Origin: JAEUWI01 sp942492815
GTDB taxonomy: Bacteria > Hydrogenedentota > Hydrogenedentia > Hydrogenedentales > JAEUWI01
NCBI GenBank assembly: GCA_942492815.1
Contig: OW818658.1
Coordinates: forward strand, 4,464,001-4,528,000
Reading direction: 5' to 3'
Length of the DNA stretch: 64,000 nucleotides
Below the pieces are notes generated by a model, which saw nothing but the letters and a program-made list of their open reading frames with translations, made no database searches and was not told where the DNA came from. A program made the translations under genes and the position numbers. Below are positions 27,261 to 35,656 of this stretch, piece by piece. Positions within the stretch are counted from its first letter, which is position 1; each line of letters opens with the position of its first letter.

Positions 27261-28561
27261 CAGGGACGTACCGCCGCACGGGCCCTGAAGCAAGCAACAC
27301 AAAAGCCACGCATTCCATAGCAGCCCAGTCGAGCAAAGCCAACACCAACGCGGGGGCATGTCCCCGAGGATGTCGGAGTCGTGACGCGAACCTTGCCAAG
27401 ACACGCATTTACATCCACTGGGACAGGCACGCGCGATTACGGTCAATGTCGCGGACTGAAAACGCTGCAACGATGCGGCAGATCCACCCCTCGGAAGCGT
27501 AGCGGGCGCGAGTCTGTCCCCGGGGACGTTCCACCGCACGGGCCCGGCAGGAGGAAAGACGGTAGCCGCGATTCCTGCTGTATCGTCGTCGAGCAAAGCC
27601 AACACCAACGCGGGGGCATGTCCCCGAGGATGTCCGAGTCGTGACGCGAACCGTGCCAAGACACGCGTTTACATCCACTGGGACAGGCACGCGCGATTAC
27701 GGACAACGTCGCGGACTGAAAATGCTGCAACGGCGCGGCACCCTTAAGCCTCGGTCGCGTCGCGTGCGCGAGTCCGTCCCCGGGGACGTACCACCGCACG
27801 GGCCCGGCAGGAGGAAAGACGGTAGCCGCGATTCCTGCTGTATCGTCGTCGAGCAAAGCCAACACCAACGCGGGGGCATGTCCCCGAGGATGTCGGAGTC
27901 GTGACGCGTACCGTGCCAAGACACGCATTTACATCCACTGGGACAGGCACGCGCGATCCTGGCCTCCCCGCTGGGTTGGCGACGCGAGGAGTACGCAGGG
28001 CGTTTTCCCCCTCGGAAACGCAGCGGGCGCGAGTCTGTCCCCGGGGACGTACCACCGCACGGGCCCGGCAGGAGGAAAGACGGTAGCCGCGATTCCTGCT
28101 GTATCGTCGTCGAGCAAAGCCAACACCAACGCGGGGGCATGTCCCCGAGGATGTCGGAGTCGTGACGCGAACCGTGCCAAGACACGCGTTTACATCCACT
28201 GGGACAGGCACGCGCGATTACGGACAACGTCGCGGACTGAAAACGCTGCAACGGCGCGGCACCCTTAAGCCTCGGTCGCGTCGCGGGCGCGAGTCCGTCC
28301 CCGGGGACGTACCACCGCACGGGCCCGGCAGGAGGAAAGACGGTAGTCGCGATTCCTGCTGTATCGTCGTCGAGCAAAGCCAACACCAACGCGGGGGCAT
28401 GTCCCCGTGGATGCTGGAATCACGACGCGAACCGTGCCAAGACACGCATTTACATCCACTGGGACAGGCACGCGCGATTACGGACAACGTCGCGGACTGA
28501 AAACGCTGCAACGGCGCGGCACCCTTAAGCCTCGGTCGCGTCGCGGGCGCGAGTCCGTCCC
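27261..28561. repeat. Array of five tandem 260-bp repeats
   Basis: Units start at 27261, 27521, 27781, 28042 and 28302 (spacings 260, 260, 261 and 260). The junctions at 27521, 27781, 28042 and 28302 read GTCCCCGGGGAC, a perfect 12-base palindrome. Inside each unit is a second near-palindrome CGGGGGCATGTCCCCG. The first 175 or so bases of units 2-5 are almost identical. Tails fall into types: units 2, 4 and 5 share one, while units 1 and 3 carry others. The array fills the whole space between two convergent genes. Long open frames on both strands are by-products of the repeat and not genes. Confidence 0.9.
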
Positions 28562-28566
28562 TTCAG

Positions 28567-30174
28567 TCACCGCACCGGCAACACCAGTGCGCTCGGGTGT
28601 TCGGCGCTGATATGCACCACGTTCGTGGCTCTGCGCAACTCCGTGCCGGGGAAATCCTCGCCCGTGTTCGGGTTCAGCTCGAAGCGCGGGAAGTTGCTGC
28701 TGGATACGTGGAGGCCGATCCGGTGGCCTTTGTCGAAAATCCACGCGGTACTCCAGAGGTCTATTTCCAGTTCCACGATCTGATCCGGCCCCTCCAGCAA
28801 GGGCGCGGCCTCTGTGAATCCGTTTCGCGATTTTACCCGGCGGATTCCATCAAGCACGTTGAGCGTTTTGCCATCGGGATAGATGTCCACAAGCATCGCC
28901 GTGAAATCCGTGTCCGGCGCGTCGGAGCTGATGTTGAGCTTCACCGCAATGCGGCCCGTGATCTCCAGAGCCTCTGCGAGCGGCTCCGTCGTAAAGCGCA
29001 GGATGTCCGTTCGACCTTCAATATTCTTCCGCTGGTCGAAAGCGCCCGAGGGCAGAAGCAGATTCGGACCGCCGTGGGTGGGTACGGGATTAGCCGGATC
29101 GAAGACAAAGCTGAGTTCCCCGTTGCCCGCTTTGGGTGCACTGGTGGCCAGCCCCCCATCCGGCTGGAGGTAGTAAGCCGTCGCCTTCGTTTCATACGGC
29201 GGCCAAGTCTCCGCCGTGCGCCACTCATTGCCCGGCGCGCCGGGGGTATCCGCGCCCATGACGTAGTAGTGTACCGCCGGGATGTCCTTAATCGCCTCGG
29301 CGTCGCCCTGGAGGTAGTGCCGGAAAATTCGGTTACGGATCTGGCTCACCTTCAGGTCAAAGCGGTTCGGGTTGAGCTTGTAGTCCGTTTCCACGTCCGG
29401 CCCGTGACTTGACCACTTCATGATGAGAAAGTTGTTGCCCTTCGCGGGATCCTTCGCGCGCGCTTCCCGCGCCATGAAGCCATTGATCGTGCCCTGCTGA
29501 AAGATGTCGTACCAGCCCCCTACGAAGATTCCCGGCGCGTTGATGTCTTCCACCTTCGCGATGCTGTCGAAGTGGGCCCAGTAATCATCGTAGCGCGGAT
29601 GGCTTTTGTAGACATTGACGAGGTGGGGTTGCTGGATGGCCGCGAGCCAGCCTTCGATCATGTTCTTCAAGAAAACACCGCCCGTATAGGCCGTGTCGCC
29701 ATAGAGACTCGAAGGCACGGCGTCCATGTTCTGAATCAGCACACCGTCCGTGCTCGGCGCCAGCAGCATCTGCGTGATGGCCAGCGCCGATCCACCCACC
29801 GTGCCGAGTTTGCCATTGCACCAGGGCTGGGCCTTGACCCAGGCCACCGTGTCCGCGCCATCGGTAAAGCCCTCGCGCCAGCCTTCCGCATAAAACACGT
29901 GAGCCTCGCCCTCGCTCTGCCCCATGCCGCGCACATCCTGAATCACCACGGCATAGCCCTGCTTCAGCCACTCCTCCGCCGCATTGCCCAGGCGGCCATA
30001 GGTGCTGCGCATGAGAATGACCGGCCAAGGGCCATCGCCCTCCGGCGTGTGGACATCCGTGGCGAGCTTCGTCCCATCGCCCATGGGCACCATGGTGAGC
30101 GTCGGCGCGGCAAAGACCGACAGACAAAAAAACAACACGAGATATGGCGTGATGCGAAGAAGACGCAGGGGCAT
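28567..30174 (-). CDS. Secreted CocE/NonD-family serine hydrolase (X-Pro dipeptidyl-peptidase S15-like)
   Basis: The 535-residue product has an N-terminal signal peptide (about residues 1-23). An alpha/beta-hydrolase domain follows, with the nucleophile Ser129 in TVGGSALA. DVRGMGQSEGE near 80 is the conserved loop before it, and the acid and histidine lie further on (GGWYDIF and KWSSHGPD regions). The C-terminal 200 residues form the jelly-roll typical of S15/CocE proteins. The family cleaves esters or Xaa-Pro peptides; the substrate here is unknown. The ATG at 30174 was chosen because it opens the signal peptide. The stop lies six bases from the 260-bp array. Confidence 0.87.
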   Translation of the reverse strand: MPLRLLRITPYLVLFFCLSVFAAPTLTMVPMGDGTKLATDVHTPEGDGPWPVILMRSTYGRLGNAAEEWLKQGYAVVIQDVRGMGQSEGEAHVFYAEGWREGFTDGADTVAWVKAQPWCNGKLGTVGGSALAITQMLLAPSTDGVLIQNMDAVPSSLYGDTAYTGGVFLKNMIEGWLAAIQQPHLVNVYKSHPRYDDYWAHFDSIAKVEDINAPGIFVGGWYDIFQQGTINGFMAREARAKDPAKGNNFLIMKWSSHGPDVETDYKLNPNRFDLKVSQIRNRIFRHYLQGDAEAIKDIPAVHYYVMGADTPGAPGNEWRTAETWPPYETKATAYYLQPDGGLATSAPKAGNGELSFVFDPANPVPTHGGPNLLLPSGAFDQRKNIEGRTDILRFTTEPLAEALEITGRIAVKLNISSDAPDTDFTAMLVDIYPDGKTLNVLDGIRRVKSRNGFTEAAPLLEGPDQIVELEIDLWSTAWIFDKGHRIGLHVSSSNFPRFELNPNTGEDFPGTELRRATNVVHISAEHPSALVLPVR

Positions 30175-30282
30175 GACTTTTACTCCAGAGGGCAGGCGCG
30201 CGGCGCCCCGGCACTCAGTCTTTCCGTGATTTTCAGGGGCTCCGCGGTTCAACACTGCTGACGGTCGTTCTGGTGCGACGAC

Positions 30283-31185
30283 TCAGCCCTTGCTCAATTG
30301 CGTGTTGAACCATTCGCACATCGCCGCCACCTCTTCCGGCAACGTGGGCCAGGGGTGGCCACCGCCCGCTTTCACGATCAGCTCCGCGCTGTGGCCTTTG
30401 TCCTTCAGCGCCTTCACCATGATCTCCGACTGCTCCAGCTTCACCACCTCGTCCGCGTCGCCGTGGATGAACAGCATGGGGGGCGCGGTCTCGCCCACCC
30501 GCTGCGCGGGGGAAAGCTCCTTCGAGCGTGCGGCGATCTCCTCCGGCGTCTTGCCGTCGAAGCCATCTTCAAAGAAGAAGCGCTCCAGGCGGCGCAGCGG
30601 TCCCTGGGACCAGTCCACCAGCGTAAAATCCGTGGGCGGGAAGAAGACGGCGGCCGCGGCCACCTCCGTGCCGAACTTGCCAAGATCGCCCTCGCCCGTG
30701 GGTCCTTCGGGCGTTACGGCGGCAAAGGTGGCCAGATAGCCCCCTGCCGAAGCGCCGGTCAGACCCAGGCGCGCCGGGTCAACGCCATACTTCTCCGCCT
30801 GACTCTTCACCCAGCGGATACCGGTCCTCACGTTCTCATTCATCTCCATCCCCGAATACTTCGTGATGGAGCCGGGCCGGATGGCAAACACCGTGTAGCC
30901 CTGGGCGCAATAGATGTCGTACATCTTCGCCTTCTTGTGATCGTTGATCTTGCCCCGATCCGAATAGAAGGCCCCGCTGGCGACGTCCACAATCCCCAGG
31001 CCGTGCCCCGGCAAGTCGGCCGACGTGTTCGTGGGCGTAAACACATCCGCCAACAGCCCCGTGCCGTGTACCTCGCCAAACACGATGTTCTCGTGCTGCA
31101 CATAGGGGAGATCTTCCGCCCAGGACGCTGCCGAGTGCAGGAGGGCGAAAATCAACACGTGCGACAAAAGCAGTAAACGGTTCAT
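30283..31185 (-). CDS. Secreted alpha/beta-hydrolase, esterase/lipase type
   Basis: The 300-residue product has a signal peptide (cleavage near SWA-ED). The catalytic triad can be read: Ser147 in GASAGGY, Asp in HGDADEVV near 247 and His in GGGHPWP near 278. The layout resembles the BD-FAE/PnbA-like group of carboxyl-ester and feruloyl-esterase-type hydrolases. It lies 108 bases upstream of the CocE-like gene on the same strand, and both are exported, so joint use on the same external substrate is possible but not shown. Confidence 0.86.
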   Translation of the reverse strand: MNRLLLLSHVLIFALLHSAASWAEDLPYVQHENIVFGEVHGTGLLADVFTPTNTSADLPGHGLGIVDVASGAFYSDRGKINDHKKAKMYDIYCAQGYTVFAIRPGSITKYSGMEMNENVRTGIRWVKSQAEKYGVDPARLGLTGASAGGYLATFAAVTPEGPTGEGDLGKFGTEVAAAAVFFPPTDFTLVDWSQGPLRRLERFFFEDGFDGKTPEEIAARSKELSPAQRVGETAPPMLFIHGDADEVVKLEQSEIMVKALKDKGHSAELIVKAGGGHPWPTLPEEVAAMCEWFNTQLSKG

Positions 31186-31671
31186 GGGAGATCCTCGCGG
31201 GGTTGGGGTTGCTCTTTGCGATTATGGTAGAGCAGCGCGGCACACAAGTGCCACTCTGGTGATCAGTCCGGCGAATCCGGTAACAAATTATCAGTGTTAA
31301 GCCGCTACTCGTGAACAACGATATCCTGATCTGAAAAACTTCGCTCACACATGGAGCGCCGGCGGCCCGCCGGCACCATGCGCCGCAGGCGCATGGTTCG
31401 AGTTAACGCATGTGGCCCAATTTCTGCAATGACTGGACGATGCACCTTTGGTGCAATGCCGGCGGGCCGCCGGCGCTCCATGATTGCGCGTTCCTTCTTC
31501 CTCGCCCCCTCCCAGAAGAATTTGCGCAAGTTTGCGGTTCAGATCGCTTCTCCGTCCCTTGAGGTACAAGATCTCGATTTCCACCCGAAAGCCCGCCTTT
31601 CTGGATAGGGCGCATCCGCACGACGTATAATTCTCCCTCAACCGCAGTATCCGATCCCGCAGAAAGCCCCC
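31186..31671. other. 486-bp intergenic region, no gene
   Basis: This region lies between the divergent esterase and Nudix genes and holds the 133-bp cruciform-like element at 31350-31482. It also has a short TTTGCGCAAGTTTGCGGTTCA stretch (31524-31544) related to the dispersed repeat near 39240. I see no convincing promoter or coding sequence in the rest. Confidence 0.6.
31350..31482. repeat. 133-bp element: long perfect arms enclosing two hairpins
   Basis: Perfect 26-base arms (31350-31375 and 31457-31482, beginning CATGGAGCGCCGG) enclose two smaller stem-loops: CCATGCGCC-GCA-GGCGCATGG (31376-31396) and TGCACC-TTT-GGTGCA (31441-31455). Folded, this makes a three-way junction. It contains no gene, and its ends differ from those of the GGGAC elements. 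Confidence 0.8.
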
Positions 31672-32205
31672 ATGGAAACTTGGACCCAACAACAGACCAT
31701 CTACAATGGCAAAATCTTCCGTGTCAGCGCTGGCGAGGTCGCCCTCGAAGACGGCACTGTCGCCCAGCGTGAAATCGTGGAGCACCCGGGCGGCGTCGGC
31801 ATCATCCCCTTCACCGGCACCTCCGTCATCTTCGTGCGTCAATACCGCATCGCCATAGGCAAAACCATCCTCGAGATGCCCGCGGGCAAGCGCGAGGGCG
31901 ACGAGCCGCCTGCGGACTGCGGCATGCGCGAGCTGATCGAAGAAACCGGATTGCGCGCGGGCCGGCTGATACCCGCCGGAGCGGTCTATGCCAGCGTGGG
32001 CTATTGCTCGGAGCTTATCCACATCTTTCTGGCCCTGGACCTGGAGCATGTCGGCCAGAACCTCGACCATGAGGAGCGCATTGAACTCGTCGAAATGCCC
32101 ATCGACGAAGTACGCACCGCCCTGCGGGAGCACCACTTCGACGATGCCAAGACGGTCGTCGGGCTCCATGCCCTCTTCCAATACCTCGACGCGGCAAAGG
32201 CCTGA
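31672..32205 (+). CDS. Nudix hydrolase, ADP-ribose pyrophosphatase-like
   Basis: The 177-residue product has a full Nudix box at residues 72-94 (G-x5-E-x7-REL-x-EET-G). It ends the motif with ELIEETGL, and the upstream GGVGIIPF and VRQYRIAIGKTILEMPAG are typical of the NudF/ADP-ribose group. The enzyme would hydrolyse ADP-ribose or a similar nucleoside diphosphate sugar in the cytoplasm. Exact substrate not determined. A small membrane-protein gene follows 41 bases downstream. Confidence 0.88.
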   Translation: METWTQQQTIYNGKIFRVSAGEVALEDGTVAQREIVEHPGGVGIIPFTGTSVIFVRQYRIAIGKTILEMPAGKREGDEPPADCGMRELIEETGLRAGRLIPAGAVYASVGYCSELIHIFLALDLEHVGQNLDHEERIELVEMPIDEVRTALREHHFDDAKTVVGLHALFQYLDAAKA

Positions 32206-32246
32206 CCGACCCGGGGCCTCGAACCCGGTAGCAAAGGAGACTCGAC

Positions 32247-32429
32247 ATGGAAATCACCGGACTGGATAAAATACTCCATATCGCCGTCAGCTACCTTCTG
32301 GCCCTCTTCGATCCCGCACTCGCCGTGGCCGCTGGACTGGGCAAAGAGATCTTCGACCTCTTCGGCGGGGGCGTGGCCGATGTGCTGGACCTGGTCGCCG
32401 ACGCCGTGGGCATCCTGTTGGCGCTTTGA
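32247..32429 (+). CDS. Small YfiM/DUF2279-like membrane protein
   Basis: The 60-residue product starts at an ATG with AAAGGAG in front of it. It reads DKILHIAVSYLL, then LGKEIFDLFGGG and DVLDLVADAVG. The pattern DKxxHxxxSY ... GKExxDxxGGxxDxxDLxAD matches the DUF2279/YfiM and VanZ-like groups. It has one or two short hydrophobic segments. It is probably cotranscribed with the Nudix gene. The following 32433-32460 can form a CAAGTTC/GAACTTG stem but lacks a T-run. Confidence 0.65.
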   Translation: MEITGLDKILHIAVSYLLALFDPALAVAAGLGKEIFDLFGGGVADVLDLVADAVGILLAL

Positions 32430-32554
32430 GCCCAAGTTCAGCCGGGGGTAACAAGAACTTGAAAAATTCTGTGCATGCCCAGCAGAATGCGCATATTGGA
32501 TAGATTTATATGCACTGGCACCATCAGCGCATCGACCCTCTGGAATTATCGAAA

Positions 32555-33442
32555 ATGTCTTGTCCCCGTTTGCGCACCGTTTTGTCCGGCGCCTGTCTTG
32601 CATTCCTTCTGGCCACGGTATTAACCGCGTGTGGCGGCGCTTCGGGTGGAAAGGGCATCGTCTCCCTCGCCCCGAATATCACCGAGACCATCTTTGCCCT
32701 CGGCGAGGGCGACCGCCTCGTCGGCGTGAGTGATTTCGACGACTACCCCATCGCGGTAAATGCGCTCCCCAGGGTCGGCGGCTATATCGACCCGGACCTG
32801 GAACAGCTCTCGCTCCTCTCGCCCGCGCTCGTTATTGTTCCGGGCCAGCACGCGCAAGTGTCCTCCTTCGGCGAAATGAACCAGATCCCCGTCCTCAACA
32901 TCCATATGGACAATCTGGAGACCATCCATGCCGGTATCGACACCATCGGCCAGGCCCTGGGCGTGCCCGAGAAGGCGGCGGAGCTCAAGGCAAAGATCGA
33001 TGCCGATCTGAACGCCTTGCGTGAGGCGTTGAAGCCCTATCCGCGAAAAAAAGTGCTCATCGTGCTCGGCCGCGAACGGGGCGACCTGACCAACCTCCAA
33101 ACGGCGGGTGGCAGTTCCTTCATTTCCGAGATGGTCGAGGCCGCGGGCGGCGACAACATCTACAAGAGCGCCTCCCAGCCCTATCTGGAGGCCTCCAAGG
33201 AAACCATCCTCCTCGAAGCCCCCGACGCCATTGTGGAGATCCAGGCGGGGAAGAGTCTCACCAGGAACCAGACCCAGGCGCTCTACAACGACTGGCGATT
33301 CCTGGACACGGTGCCCGCCGTAAAAAACGGTGCAATTTATTACATCACCGAATCCCACGCGATGCGCCCCGGCCCTCGAATAGCCGATGTGGCCAAGATC
33401 ATTGCGCGCAAGCTTTATTTCGAGGCAGAATTACCGGAATGA
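32555..33442 (+). CDS. Substrate-binding lipoprotein of a BtuF/FecB-type ABC importer
   Basis: The 295-residue product has a lipoprotein signal with lipobox LTAC near residue 26, so it is anchored in a membrane on the outside. The rest is the periplasmic-binding fold of cobalamin and iron-chelate binders: SLAPNITETIFALG, VGVSDFDDYP, LPRVGGYIDPDLEQLSLLSPALVI and the long linking helix. An earlier in-frame ATG at 32510 would give an odd long leader, so 32555 is preferred. The ATPase gene overlaps its stop by four bases. Cobalamin is the most likely ligand from sequence style; haem or a siderophore remains possible. No B12 riboswitch is visible upstream. Confidence 0.85.
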   Translation: MSCPRLRTVLSGACLAFLLATVLTACGGASGGKGIVSLAPNITETIFALGEGDRLVGVSDFDDYPIAVNALPRVGGYIDPDLEQLSLLSPALVIVPGQHAQVSSFGEMNQIPVLNIHMDNLETIHAGIDTIGQALGVPEKAAELKAKIDADLNALREALKPYPRKKVLIVLGRERGDLTNLQTAGGSSFISEMVEAAGGDNIYKSASQPYLEASKETILLEAPDAIVEIQAGKSLTRNQTQALYNDWRFLDTVPAVKNGAIYYITESHAMRPGPRIADVAKIIARKLYFEAELPE

Positions 33443-34239
33443 AGCATTCCCTGGCGGCTGACCGCCTCTATTTTTCCTATACGCCCGGCGCACCCGTGCT
33501 GGCCGATATCTCTGCCGTGCTCGAATCGGGCACCGTCGCCGGAATTATCGGGCCCAACGGCGCAGGCAAAAGTACCCTCCTCCAGTTGCTTTGCGGACTG
33601 CTCGCGCCGGATGGCGGTGCCGTAAGCCTTGACGGTAAGCCCCTCGCCGCTTTCACGCCCCGCGAGCGGGCGCGCATCATTGCCTACATGCCCCAGAGCG
33701 TCCAGCCCACCTTCAGTCTCTCGGTGCGCGAGGTGGTGGCCCTCGGACGCTACCCCCACCTGGGCCCTTTTGGCGCACTCGGCGAGCCCGACCACGCCAT
33801 CGTGGCGGCGTGTCTCGCCCAGACCGAGACCGAATCCTTTGCGGATCGCGATTTTCTCTCCCTCTCCGGCGGCGAACGTCAGCGAGTCATCCTCGCCAGT
33901 GTCCTGGCCCAGGAACCGAGAATCCTTTTGCTGGACGAGCCCACCTCCGCCCTGGACCTGCCCCACGAGACCGCCTTCTTCCACCAGTTGAGGAAGTTGG
34001 CCGCACAGGATCTCGGGGTGATCGTGGTGACCCATGATATCAACATGGCGGCCCAGTTCTGTGATCGCCTGCTCCTCCTGGGCCAGGAACACACGCTCGT
34101 GAAACAGGGCACCCCCGAGGAGGTGCTGACTGCGGCGAACCTCTCGGAGGCCTACGGAAGCCCCCTCGCCGTGTACGCCCATCCCGTCACGGGAACACCC
34201 TTTGTCACGGTACCGATCAGCGGGGGTGCGCGCGTATGA
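33439..34239 (+). CDS. ATP-binding protein of a BtuD/FecE-type ABC importer
   Basis: The 266-residue product has Walker A GPNGAGKST (residues 38-46), Q-loop YMPQSV, signature LSGGERQ (142-148), Walker B ILLLDEPTSALD (162-173) and the switch histidine in VVTHD. It would power uptake of cobalamin or an iron chelate. Its start overlaps the binding-protein stop by four bases, and its own stop overlaps the permease start by four, so the three genes form one coupled operon. Confidence 0.92.
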   Translation: MKHSLAADRLYFSYTPGAPVLADISAVLESGTVAGIIGPNGAGKSTLLQLLCGLLAPDGGAVSLDGKPLAAFTPRERARIIAYMPQSVQPTFSLSVREVVALGRYPHLGPFGALGEPDHAIVAACLAQTETESFADRDFLSLSGGERQRVILASVLAQEPRILLLDEPTSALDLPHETAFFHQLRKLAAQDLGVIVVTHDINMAAQFCDRLLLLGQEHTLVKQGTPEEVLTAANLSEAYGSPLAVYAHPVTGTPFVTVPISGGARV

Positions 34240-35277
34240 ACGCCCCCAAAGAACTACGCCTCAAAAATATCCTGCTGCTCGGGGCGGTCGGCTGCGCAAT
34301 CATCCTGATTTCCAGCGTCTTCGTCGGTACCGAAACTCTCGATTTGGGTCAGGCGTGGAAAGAACTTGTCTCGGGCACCCCGCTGAACGAGGCCCCCACG
34401 CTCTCTGTCCTGCTCCGCCATCGCATCCCGCGTACTCTGGCGGCTTTCATCGCCGGTGCGGGCCTCGCCCTGGCGGGTTGCGCGTTCCAGGCCTTGCTAC
34501 GCAATCCCCTCGCCACGCCCTACACCCTCGGCGTCGCGAGCGCCGGTGCCCTGGGCGCCTGGGTCGCCTTTCTCCTGGCCGACATCACCGCCACCATCCC
34601 CCTGCTGAACCTCCTCACCAGCAAGCAGGTCATGGCCTTCCTTTTCGCCAGCGCCGATGTCTACATCGTCTACCTCCTCGCAGCACGGCGCATCCACACC
34701 TCCCCGGCCGTGCTCCTCCTTGCCGGCGTCACCCTGGGCATGCTGGCCAACGCCGGCATCATGTTCAGCCGCTACATCGCCCGGCCCGACCGCCTGGTCA
34801 ATATGGACCGCTGGCTCATGGGCGGCGTGGATGTCCTCGGCTACCGGCCCGTCTTTATTCTGGCCGCGGGCGTCATCCCCTGCGCCATCGTGCTCCTCCT
34901 CCAGGCCGCGCGCTATGACCAGTTTGCCTTCGGCACCACCATGGCGGCCGGGCGCGGCGTCAACATTGCCCGCCTCCAGATCACCACCTTTCTCGTGGGC
35001 TCATTAATCACCGCCATCATCGTCTCCGAAGTGGGCCCCATCGGCTTCGTCGGCCTCATCATCCCCCACGCCGTGCGTCTCGCCACCGGGCCCCAGCATC
35101 GCATCGTCATGCCCGTCAGCATCGTGGCCCGGCGGCGCCTTCCTCTGTGCCTGCGACATCGTGGCGCGAAGGATCCTGCCGGGCGAAACCCCCATCGGCA
35201 TCATCACCACCATGGTCGGCGGGCCTGTCTTCTTATATCTGCTCGTGAAACGGAAGTTTTCGGATTGGCAGATCTAG
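34236..35277 (+). CDS. FecCD/BtuC-type permease, frame disrupted near its end
   Basis: From residue 1 to about 298 the product is a clear FecCD permease: RIPRTLAAFIAGAGLALAG, FQALLRNPLATPYTLGV, the coupling-helix region EVGPIGFVGLIIPHAVRL and many membrane helices. After GCATCGTGGCC (35127-35129) the frame no longer makes sense. Skipping one base at 35130 restores the expected last helix (GGAFLCACDIVARRILPGETPIGIITT, quoted in part) and a stop at 35275-35277, giving about 346 residues, the normal family length. Read without the shift, the frame continues to 35387 with unrelated sequence. It is either a recent inactivating insertion or a sequencing or assembly error. Confidence 0.75.
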
Positions 35278-35278
35278 T

Positions 35279-35578
35279 AGGGACAGCGTCGCCCCATGAT
35301 TCGATACGGCAGAATTGCAATGTGTTCGTAAGTTGCCCCAAACCGAGCGCAATACACCAGAACTGGCGGGGCTGTCCTGTCCTGTGACGTCGCGACTACG
35401 TCGCAATCATAAAAACTTCCCCATCTGACGCGTGACATCAAGAACTCCTTTAAGATGCACGCACGCCTCGCGCACAACAGGACAGCCCCGCCGGTTGAAA
35501 TTTTTCGTGCTCAGTTGAGGTACACAACGGACGAGAAGTAATTTCTGTGCGTTCTGGTCACGAGGCGACGCTGTCCCT
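35279..35578. repeat. Nested inverted-repeat element B (300 bp)
   Basis: The outer arms AGGGACAGCGTCGCC (35279-35293) and its complement (35564-35578) are perfect over 15 bases. Inner arms GGCGGGGCTGTCCTGT (35365-35380) and its complement (35477-35492) are perfect over 16. There is no gene inside. The element begins one base after the permease stop codon. Confidence 0.85.
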
Positions 35579-35595
35579 GCGTCTCCGTCCCCGAT

Positions 35596-35640
35596 TGCAA
35601 TTACACCCGCTCGCCCCTATAATTGGTTATAACAACCAAC
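35596..35640 (+). promoter_or_regulatory. Promoter and overlapping palindromic operator of the sialidase gene
   Basis: TTGCAA (35596-35601), a 17-base spacer and TATAAT (35619-35624) form a near-consensus promoter. The palindrome TTGGTT-ATAAC-AACCAA (35624-35640) starts at the last base of the -10 box, where a bound repressor (GntR-like or LacI-like, inferred from site shape) would block initiation. AAAGGAG at 35643-35649 is the ribosome site. Confidence 0.65.
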
Positions 35641-35656
35641 CCAAAGGAGCAGCCCC

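Noticed and set aside
24375..27659. A roughly 1,090-codon open frame antisense to the NHL-repeat gene
   Set aside because: It mirrors the GC-rich, periodic NHL coding sequence, has no ribosome site or family motif, and runs on into the 260-bp repeat array.
27443..28511. Several 150-230 codon frames on both strands in the repeat array
   Set aside because: They are translations of the 260-bp repeat, restart in each unit because the unit length is not a multiple of three, and show no protein features.
27261..28561. CRISPR array
   Set aside because: Units are 260 bp with conserved bodies, not 25-40 bp repeats with unique spacers, and no cas genes are near.
32430..32554. Cobalamin riboswitch before the btuF-like gene
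   Set aside because: The leader is short and has no B12 box; only a weak CAAGTTC/GAACTTG stem is visible.
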